Shown here piece after piece: positions 1-5,458 of a DNA stretch of 9,649 nt. Source of the DNA: Aequorivita sp. GTDB lineage: Bacteria; Bacteroidota; Bacteroidia; Flavobacteriales; Flavobacteriaceae. Position 1 is the stretch's first letter. Each line of letters starts with the position of its first letter. The translations under genes and the position numbers were made by a program. The notes under the pieces were generated by a model, which saw nothing but the letters and a program-made list of their open reading frames with translations, ran no database searches and was not told the DNA's origin. Where the stretch lies: assembly GCA_020435865.1 (NCBI GenBank), contig JAGQYZ010000302.1, positions 1 through 9,649 on the forward strand, given 5' to 3'.

Positions 1-739
<739 letters not shown>

Positions 740-765
740 GCCAAATGTAAATTATTCTATAAATG

Positions 766-800
766 AAACAGAGTTGCAAAATATGTGGCTCTGTTTTTTT
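766..800 (+). terminator. Intrinsic terminator after katG
   Basis: The arms AAACAGAG (766-773) and CTCTGTTT (789-796) pair perfectly. In RNA the stem can extend inward by five more pairs, three of them G-U, closing a five-base loop at 779-783. A run of T covers 794-800. It sits 26 bases past the katG stop and just before the ankyrin gene, so the two genes are probably separate transcripts or only partly read through. Confidence 0.75.
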
Positions 801-807
801 ACTTTTA
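774..807 (+). promoter_or_regulatory. Possible Bacteroidota-type promoter for the ankyrin gene
   Basis: TACTTTTA at 800-807 matches the Bacteroidota -7 consensus TAnnTTTG in all but the last base. A TTG at 774-776 lies 23 bases upstream, at the edge of the accepted spacing. The -7 box begins on the last T of the katG terminator. Transcription would start at about 812-814, immediately before the ATG at 815, giving an almost leaderless mRNA. This is a consensus match only, and the -35-like part is weak. Confidence 0.3.
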
Positions 808-814
808 TGAAACT

Positions 815-1285
815 ATGAAAGACAGATTATTTGATTTGATACGGTTGAAAGATGTTTCGGAAGTTAGAACACTGCTGAAAAATTCTGCAGAACTGGTTTC
901 CGAAAAAGACACTCGCGGCTCCACGCCACTTTTACTTGCCACTTATTATGGCTTTTATGATATTTCAGAAATTATTTTAAAATTTCCGCAGAATATCGAT
1001 GAACAGGATGCTTCTGGAAATACGGCGTTGATGGGCGTTTGTTTTAAAGGTTTTGATAATCTTGCTAAATTATTGCTGGAACATGGCGCCAAACCTAACA
1101 TGCAAAACTTTAATGGCGCCACTGCTTTAATTTTTGCAGCAACCTTTGGCCGAAAAACAATTGCGCAATTGCTTTTGGATAAAGGCGCAGATAATTCCAT
1201 AAAAGACGACAGGGGGTTGATGGCTGCAGACCACGCAAAAATGCAGGGAAACCGGGAAATGGTAGAACTGCTCGAAAAAAATTAA
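815..1285 (+). CDS. Small ankyrin-repeat protein next to katG
   Basis: This is a 156-residue protein made almost wholly of ankyrin repeats, which are protein-binding helix-turn-helix modules. Three well-formed 33-residue repeats lie at about 33-65 (G-S-T-P-L-L-L-A), 66-98 (G-N-T-A-L-M-G-V, ending L-L-L-E-H-G-A) and 99-131 (G-A-T-A-L-I-F-A, ending L-L-L-D-K-G-A-D). They are flanked by degenerate capping repeats at 1-32 and 132-156. No signal peptide or membrane segment is visible, so it is probably cytosolic. I chose the ATG at 815 because the longer in-frame GTG at 785 lies inside the katG terminator and would add a hydrophobic stub (A-L-F-F-Y-F-Y) foreign to the fold. Known for the context: ankyrin genes beside catalase genes, such as ankB with katB in Pseudomonas aeruginosa and Cj1386 with katA in Campylobacter jejuni, support catalase activity. 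A similar role for KatG here is inference. The amidase gene begins 2 bases after the stop. Confidence 0.85.
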   Translation: MKDRLFDLIRLKDVSEVRTLLKNSAELVSEKDTRGSTPLLLATYYGFYDISEIILKFPQNIDEQDASGNTALMGVCFKGFDNLAKLLLEHGAKPNMQNFNGATALIFAATFGRKTIAQLLLDKGADNSIKDDRGLMAADHAKMQGNREMVELLEKN

Positions 1286-1287
1286 TT

Positions 1288-2067
1288 GTGAAGAAGAAAC
1301 TTAACATTACAATCATACAAAGCGAACTGCATTGGGAAAATGCCGAAGCCAATCGCATGATGTTCTCTGAAAAAATCCAAAATATTGAAAGTGAAACGGA
1401 TTTGATTGTGCTTCCCGAAATGTTTTCTACTGGGTTTTCCATGAATGCCGAAAAACTTGCTGAACCAAACGATGGAGAAACTTTAAATTGGATGATTTCC
1501 GAAGCACAGAAAAAAAATTGTGCAATAACAGGAAGCGTTATTATTTCTGAAAATGATAAATTTTACAACCGTCTATTTTTTGTTTTTCCCGACGGAAGTT
1601 TTCAGAAATATGACAAAAAACACACCTTCACTTTAGCAAAGGAAAACGAAACATATTCCGCCGGAAAAGAGCGGTTAATTATTGATTATAAAGGCTGGAA
1701 AATCTGTCCATTGGTTTGTTACGATTTGCGTTTCCCCGTTTGGGCAAGAAACACGAAAGACTACGATGTATTAATTTATGTAGCAAATTGGCCAAAGGTA
1801 CGTACCCTCGCCTGGGATATTTTACTTCGTGCACGCGCCATTGAAAATATGGCGTATTGTGTAGGAGTAAATAGAGTAGGTTTTGATGGAAATGATCACG
1901 AATATATAGGTCACTCCGCAGTTTATGATGTTCTGGGGAAACAGATTTCAACAGCTAATTTTGAAACTGAATTTACCGAAACAATTTTTTTGGAAAAAGA
2001 ACACATTGAAAGCAATCGAAAACACCTTCAGTTTTTAAACGATCGCGACAGTTTTACTTTAAGGTAA
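1288..2067 (+). CDS. Nitrilase-superfamily amidase (omega-amidase / YafV-like)
   Basis: This is a 259-residue carbon-nitrogen hydrolase of the nitrilase superfamily, full length for the YafV/omega-amidase branch. The Glu-Lys-Cys triad is visible: Glu44 in V-L-P-E-M-F-S-T-G-F, Lys110 in Y-D-K-K-H-T-F, and nucleophile Cys144 in L-V-C-Y-D-L-R-F-P. The segment V-A-N-W-P, followed by R-A-R-A-I-E-N and G-H-S-A, is also typical. Studied members hydrolyse omega-amides of 2-oxo acids, such as 2-oxoglutaramate, a metabolite-repair and methionine-salvage side reaction. The exact substrate cannot be read from the sequence. No signal peptide is present, so it is cytosolic. Translation starts at GTG 1288, two bases after the ankyrin stop; no ATG fits, and the N-terminus K-L-N-I-T-I-I-Q aligns with the family start. 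The genes are therefore probably co-transcribed. The 3' end overlaps the convergent lipoprotein gene by 14 bases. Confidence 0.88.
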   Translation: MKKKLNITIIQSELHWENAEANRMMFSEKIQNIESETDLIVLPEMFSTGFSMNAEKLAEPNDGETLNWMISEAQKKNCAITGSVIISENDKFYNRLFFVFPDGSFQKYDKKHTFTLAKENETYSAGKERLIIDYKGWKICPLVCYDLRFPVWARNTKDYDVLIYVANWPKVRTLAWDILLRARAIENMAYCVGVNRVGFDGNDHEYIGHSAVYDVLGKQISTANFETEFTETIFLEKEHIESNRKHLQFLNDRDSFTLR

Positions 2068-2069
2068 AA
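2052..2069. repeat. Palindrome spanning the overlapping 3' ends of two convergent genes
   Basis: TTTTACTTTAAGGTAAAA is an 18-base palindrome with a single T/G mismatch pair (2058 with 2063). It contains the stop codons of both genes: TAA 2065-2067 on plus and TAA 2056-2054 on minus. It is AT-rich with no GC-rich stem and no long T-run, so it would be a weak bidirectional terminator at best. Confidence 0.6.
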
Positions 2070-3658
2070 GTCTCATTCAAGCTCCAATTGGCACGCACCT
2101 CAATCTGTTTGGGGTAATAGATTATTTTTTCTGGCTCCATTCGGTTTAAAAAATTTCCAGTATCCCACCTTCCGTTATGGTTGGTATCGTAAATAATTCG
2201 CAAAAAATATTTATCAGGAGAAAGCTCGTCGAAGAAAACGTTTTTATTTTCAGTTAAATATGCTTCAGTAACAATATTATACTTGCTATCCACCATTTCC
2301 ACAATAACAGGAAACTGATTTACATTTATTAAAGCAAGATTCAGTGTGCCATAATCTGAAGCAAGCCGTGTGTTTACACTATATTGAAGCGTGTCGTTCG
2401 TCTTTTCAAAAAAGTCTGTCAATGCCCCAGGCAAGAGTTCTATGGAATAACTTTGCTCTTCTTTTTTAGGAAAATACACTTCGGCCCAATTGTATTCCTT
2501 GTTCAATCTAATTGTAGCTTCAACCAAAGACGAATCTTTGGCCATCACCTGAAACTTTTCAGCATCAAAAGAAACCAAGGGCATATTTGCGCGCAATTTA
2601 AAAGTATCCTTTAATTTTAAAATACCCGTTTTTACTGCCGAAATTTTCAATGAATCATTATAAAGTTCACGCATTCGAATCGTAGTTGTGTCAATTTCAT
2701 TTCGGTTCGTGACTTTAAAAATTAAGGAATCGGTTTCAACAGCTGGTTTAAACCAATAGTGAAGTGTGTCTGTCTTTTCGTCTTTAAAAACTGTAGAGAC
2801 ATAATCCTGCGGTACTTCAGAAAGGACTTTAATATCTAAACTATCTGTACGGCCTTCATAGCCAAAAACAATGTGGTTTTTACCTACTTGGCTTGGTCGT
2901 GCCAGTTTGTAATCTGAAATTTCTTTGAAAAGCGTAAGCGTGTAAGATGAATCTGTGGGTAAGGTAATCAATTGTTTTACGAAACCTATTTTATCGTTTT
3001 TCGGTTGAAAAGTGTAATCGTTATTTTTTTCTTTTAAAGCGAGCAATAAATAGTTCCCTTCCTTTAAATTGGTTAGTTCAAATGTGCCTGTACTGTCTTT
3101 TGTAACTGTTATATATGTAGGTTTTTCAGTAAAAACCAAGGAATCATTAAAAGTTTCGCCTGCTTCATAAAGCATTACGGTTGTAGGAATTTCTGGCGCA
3201 ATAAGCTGTGCGTCTTTCACTTTTCCAGTAAGTTTTAAGCTATCAATATAACTTCCTGTGGAAAAAATGTATTTAAAATACTCAAACTGATTCCCTTCAT
3301 TATTGTCCACAATACTCTTTCCAAAGTTGAAGGAATAGGTTGTGTTGGGTTTTAAAGTGTCTATCAATTTTATTTTCAGTGTTTTTGAAGTATTGAGCGG
3401 TGTGATGATAGGTGCATATTTCATCGGGGGTGAAATGATGAGCTCCTTAGTTAAATCTTTCAACTTGATATATTCGTCAAAACGGATTTCAATTTCATCT
3501 CCTGTAAAATTTGTACTATAGTTTTCGGGGCTGCTTCTCACAATTATTGGTGGAATGGTATCCCTTGGCCCACCAGAAGGCGTTCCTTTTTTTGCACAAT
3601 CAACAAAAGAAAGTATAAACAGAAATGCGATGGGTATATAAAGGAGACGATGTTTCAC
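2054..3658 (-). CDS. Ig-like (SbsA/Big_5-type) domain lipoprotein, function unknown
   Basis: This is a 534-residue envelope lipoprotein of a type I recognise as widespread in Flavobacteriia. An N-terminal signal (K-H-R, then a hydrophobic stretch at about 4-19) leads to Cys21, followed by the family hallmark A-K-K-G-T-P-S-G-G-P-R-D-T-I-P-P. The residue before Cys21 is Asp (F-V-D-C), which departs from the usual small residue. An SbsA-like Ig domain covers about 33-135 (F-D-E-Y-I-K-L, I-I-S-P-P-M, L-K-P-N-T-T-Y). A second beta-sandwich resembling carboxypeptidase-regulatory or CNA-B folds covers about 140-215 (G-T-F-E-L-T-N-L-K-E-G-N-Y). The rest is beta-rich. Near the C-terminus D-T-N-H-N-G (from Asp491) resembles a calcium-binding loop. 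No acidic export signal follows the Cys, so I cannot say which face of the outer membrane it decorates. It has its own promoter and is 83 bases downstream of the comF-family gene. Confidence 0.82.
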   Translation of the reverse strand: MKHRLLYIPIAFLFILSFVDCAKKGTPSGGPRDTIPPIIVRSSPENYSTNFTGDEIEIRFDEYIKLKDLTKELIISPPMKYAPIITPLNTSKTLKIKLIDTLKPNTTYSFNFGKSIVDNNEGNQFEYFKYIFSTGSYIDSLKLTGKVKDAQLIAPEIPTTVMLYEAGETFNDSLVFTEKPTYITVTKDSTGTFELTNLKEGNYLLLALKEKNNDYTFQPKNDKIGFVKQLITLPTDSSYTLTLFKEISDYKLARPSQVGKNHIVFGYEGRTDSLDIKVLSEVPQDYVSTVFKDEKTDTLHYWFKPAVETDSLIFKVTNRNEIDTTTIRMRELYNDSLKISAVKTGILKLKDTFKLRANMPLVSFDAEKFQVMAKDSSLVEATIRLNKEYNWAEVYFPKKEEQSYSIELLPGALTDFFEKTNDTLQYSVNTRLASDYGTLNLALINVNQFPVIVEMVDSKYNIVTEAYLTENKNVFFDELSPDKYFLRIIYDTNHNGRWDTGNFLNRMEPEKIIYYPKQIEVRANWSLNETFTLK

Positions 3659-3702
3659 TGAAAATTTTTAAAAAATTTAGGTAGGCGTTGAATTTAATTT
3701 TC

Positions 3703-3736
3703 CAAAAATAAACAATAACCAATTACTATTTCCAAA
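3703..3736 (-). promoter_or_regulatory. Bacteroidota-type promoter for the Ig-like lipoprotein gene
   Basis: On the minus strand TTTG (3736-3733) is followed after 22 bases by TATTTTTG (3710-3703), an exact match to TAnnTTTG. The expected transcription start is near 3698, leaving a leader of about 40 bases before the ATG at 3658-3656. The leader is A/T-rich with no Shine-Dalgarno sequence. This is a consensus match, not experimental evidence. Confidence 0.5.
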
Positions 3737-3741
3737 TTACT

Positions 3742-4404
3742 TTAGGTTGTTGCTATCGTAGCAACACTAATCTTTACATTTTCGCCTTTCAATAATTGCA
3801 ATGCGCATTTTTCCAGTGTAGCACCAGTTGTAATAATATCGTCCACTAATAAAATGTGTTTGTTTTTAATTTCGCCCAAATGCTGAGCAGAAAATAATTC
3901 TTCGGCCTCAAAACGGAGTATTCTCGTTTTAAAAGCTTGCGATCCAGTTTTTGAAATTTTTATCAATATGTCATCCCGATATGGAACATTTAAGGCCAAT
4001 GCAATTTCTTTTCCGAATCCTTCCACTTGGTTAAAGCCGCGTTTCTTTAGCTTTTGTTTATGCAATGGAACGGGAATTACCATTTCAACTTCTTTATAAT
4101 GATTGTTTTCTGCCAGTTCCGCTCCAAGCCATTTCCCAAAAAATGAACTTATCTCCTTTTTTCCACGATATTTTAAATTGTGTAGTAATTCCTGTGTCAA
4201 TCCTCTTTTCTGAAAATAAATTAGCGCCGTTGCGTTTTTTACCAAAAATCTTCCATAGAATTTATCCTGCAACATTTCACTTCCCGTTTTATGAAAAGAA
4301 GCGATAGGGAGTGAATGAATACAATCCATACAAAGCACCGTTTCTCCCTTAAGAAGTTGCTCCTTACAGCCAACACAAACCTTTGGAAAAAACAGATTTA
4401 ACAT
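3742..4404 (-). CDS. ComF-family phosphoribosyltransferase-like protein
   Basis: This is a 220-residue ComF-family protein of normal length. The N-terminus carries two CxxC pairs (Cys10/Cys13 and Cys25/Cys28) that form the family's zinc finger. In the middle is P-V-P-L-H-K-Q-K-L-K-K-R-G-F-N-Q (111-126). The C-terminal half has the phosphoribosyltransferase PRPP loop I-L-L-V-D-D-I-I-T-T-G-A-T (184-196). In naturally transformable bacteria ComF acts in the cytoplasm on incoming single-stranded DNA, with helicase and recombination partners. Many non-transformable bacteria also keep it (E. coli GntX is a relative), so a DNA-uptake role here is inference. No other competence gene lies in the window. 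The ATG at 4404-4402 gives the standard N-terminus (L-N-L-F-F-P-K-V-C). It is divergent from the gene at 4488 and shares an 83-base intergenic region with it. I could not identify a convincing promoter on its side. Confidence 0.9.
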   Translation of the reverse strand: MLNLFFPKVCVGCKEQLLKGETVLCMDCIHSLPIASFHKTGSEMLQDKFYGRFLVKNATALIYFQKRGLTQELLHNLKYRGKKEISSFFGKWLGAELAENNHYKEVEMVIPVPLHKQKLKKRGFNQVEGFGKEIALALNVPYRDDILIKISKTGSQAFKTRILRFEAEELFSAQHLGEIKNKHILLVDDIITTGATLEKCALQLLKGENVKISVATIATT

Positions 4405-4434
4405 AATTTAAGAATTTTTACCATTTTGTAAACG

Positions 4435-4463
4435 TTTGTTAAAGAAATACCTAAGTACATTTA
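4435..4463 (+). promoter_or_regulatory. Bacteroidota-type promoter for the coiled-coil membrane protein gene
   Basis: TTTG at 4435-4438 is followed after 17 bases by TACATTTA at 4456-4463, seven of eight positions fitting a TAnnTTTG -7 box when the free bases are counted. The expected start is near 4468, leaving about 20 A/T-rich bases before the ATG at 4488. This is a consensus match only. Confidence 0.4.
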
Positions 4464-4487
4464 CCGCCTAAACTTAACTTATTAATT

Positions 4488-5375
4488 ATGAGTACTGAAA
4501 ACGAAAACAACAGTGGTAAATTCAAAATCCTTATAGGGGTTCTATCGGTTTTGCTTATTGCCTTGGCGGTTTATACCGTAACATTGTTCAACGACAATAA
4601 ATCTACGATTTCAAATCTTGAAACGCAAAAAGCAGATATTGAGCAGGAATTGGAAGGATTGATTGCTAATTATGACGAAGTAATAAAGGATAATGAACTT
4701 AAAGACAAAGATTTGCTTGCTGCCAGAGAAAGAATTACGGTTCTTTTGGATTCAGTAAAAGATGCAAAAGCGAATATTGGCTTGATTGAAAGATACAAAG
4801 CTGAAGTAGGCAGACTAAAACAAGAACGCACGCTGCTTTTTAAACGTGCAGACAGCTTGATTGCAGCCAACAAACAACTTGCCATGGAACGCGATAGTAC
4901 TTCAACAGAGCTTTCCAATACACGAATGGTGGTTGATTCCGTAAGTCAAGAAAATATGGCGATGACTGAAACCATCAAAAAAGGTTCTATCGTAAAAGCT
5001 ACGGACCTACGTGGAGAAGCAGTTATTATTAGAAACAGCGGAAAGGTTGTGGATACAAAACGCGCAAGCCGTGCTGATAAAATTAGAGCCTGCTTTACGT
5101 TAGCTCCAAATGCAATTGCTCAAAAAGGGGACAGAATTCTTTACGTACAGGTTATAAACCCAAAAAATAAAATGATGGGCGATAATACTGTGAAACAATT
5201 TGAAGATAAAAATCTTAATTATAGCGCTTCAACAAATGTTTTTTATGAAAATGATGAACTTGATGTTTGCATTTTGGTAAACGCCTCAGAAGCTGATCTT
5301 ATAGAAGGTAGATATACCATCAACCTTTTTGATGGCCCAAACCAAATTTCAACCACCACTATGGAGCTGAAATAA
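4488..5375 (+). CDS. Membrane-anchored coiled-coil protein, unknown function
   Basis: I do not recognise a characterised family. The 295-residue protein has a short polar N-terminus (1-12, Asn/Glu-rich), one transmembrane segment at about 13-34 (I-L-I-G-V-L-S-V-L-L-I-A-L-A-V), then a long Lys/Glu/Leu-rich coiled coil at about 36-165. A C-terminal beta-rich domain lies at about 168-295 (A-T-D-L-R-G-E-A-V-I, I-L-Y-V-Q-V-I-N-P, G-R-Y-T-I-N-L-F-D-G). The lack of a lipobox or clear cleavage site suggests an inner-membrane anchor with the coiled coil and beta domain in the periplasm. Two cysteines (202 and 261) sit in the C-terminal domain and could pair there. Similar flavobacterial proteins are, from memory, often annotated only as hypothetical, or as chromosome-segregation-like because of the coiled coil; nothing here supports that. 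The ATG at 4488 directly precedes the polar N-terminus. A strong terminator follows, so it is probably monocistronic. Confidence 0.8.
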   Translation: MSTENENNSGKFKILIGVLSVLLIALAVYTVTLFNDNKSTISNLETQKADIEQELEGLIANYDEVIKDNELKDKDLLAARERITVLLDSVKDAKANIGLIERYKAEVGRLKQERTLLFKRADSLIAANKQLAMERDSTSTELSNTRMVVDSVSQENMAMTETIKKGSIVKATDLRGEAVIIRNSGKVVDTKRASRADKIRACFTLAPNAIAQKGDRILYVQVINPKNKMMGDNTVKQFEDKNLNYSASTNVFYENDELDVCILVNASEADLIEGRYTINLFDGPNQISTTTMELK

Positions 5376-5377
5376 AC

Positions 5378-5411
5378 TTATTTTATAAAGAGTAGGTAAT
5401 TTATAAAATAA
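5378..5411. repeat. AT-rich inverted repeat between the coiled-coil gene and glyS
   Basis: TTATTTTATAAA (5378-5389) and TTTATAAAATAA (5400-5411) are perfect 12-base inverted repeats around a 10-base spacer. Each arm contains the self-complementary octamer TTTATAAA, the two copies lying 18 bases apart. It starts 3 bases after the stop codon at 5373-5375 and ends 3 bases before the GC-rich terminator hairpin. It could be a regulator-binding site, a weak upstream hairpin that protects the mRNA 3' end, or an AT-rich coincidence. Confidence 0.5.
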
Positions 5412-5414
5412 ATG

Positions 5415-5447
5415 AAACCGCCGTGAAGTTATCACGGCGGTTTTTTT
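5415..5447 (+). terminator. Strong intrinsic terminator upstream of glyS
   Basis: There is a perfect 12-pair stem, AAACCGCCGTGA (5415-5426) with TCACGGCGGTTT (5432-5443), with a five-base loop AGTTA and a T-run at 5441-5447. It should end transcription of the coiled-coil protein gene. Its last T is also the first base of the glyS -7 box. Confidence 0.9.
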
Positions 5448-5454
5448 ATTTTTG
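5447..5454 (+). promoter_or_regulatory. glyS -7 promoter element fused to the terminator T-tract
   Basis: TATTTTTG is an exact match to the Bacteroidota -7 consensus TAnnTTTG. It ends 4 bases before the glyS ATG at 5459, so transcription would start at or next to the start codon and the mRNA would be leaderless or nearly so. No TTG lies at the expected upstream spacing, because that space is occupied by the terminator stem; the -33 element is therefore weak or missing. Confidence 0.5.
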
Positions 5455-5458
5455 CGCT

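Noticed and set aside
785..814. Longer ankyrin protein starting at GTG 785
   Set aside because: The codon lies inside the katG terminator hairpin and the extra residues (A-L-F-F-Y-F-Y-E-T) are neither an ankyrin cap nor a signal peptide; the ATG at 815 starts the fold.
3748..3766. Hairpin at the comF-family 3' end as a terminator
   Set aside because: The eight-pair stem with a three-base loop is followed on the minus strand by no T-run, and it is explained by the coding sequence V-A-T-I-A-T-T.
5423..5458. Longer glycyl-tRNA synthetase starting at GTG 5423
   Set aside because: It is inside the terminator stem and upstream of the -7 box; the extension is translated terminator sequence, and the family N-terminus fits the ATG at 5459.
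5376..5458. T-box or other riboswitch controlling glyS
   Set aside because: The leader region is only a terminator plus a -7 box, with no room for a specifier stem or antiterminator, and T-boxes are typical of Firmicutes and Actinobacteria rather than this group.
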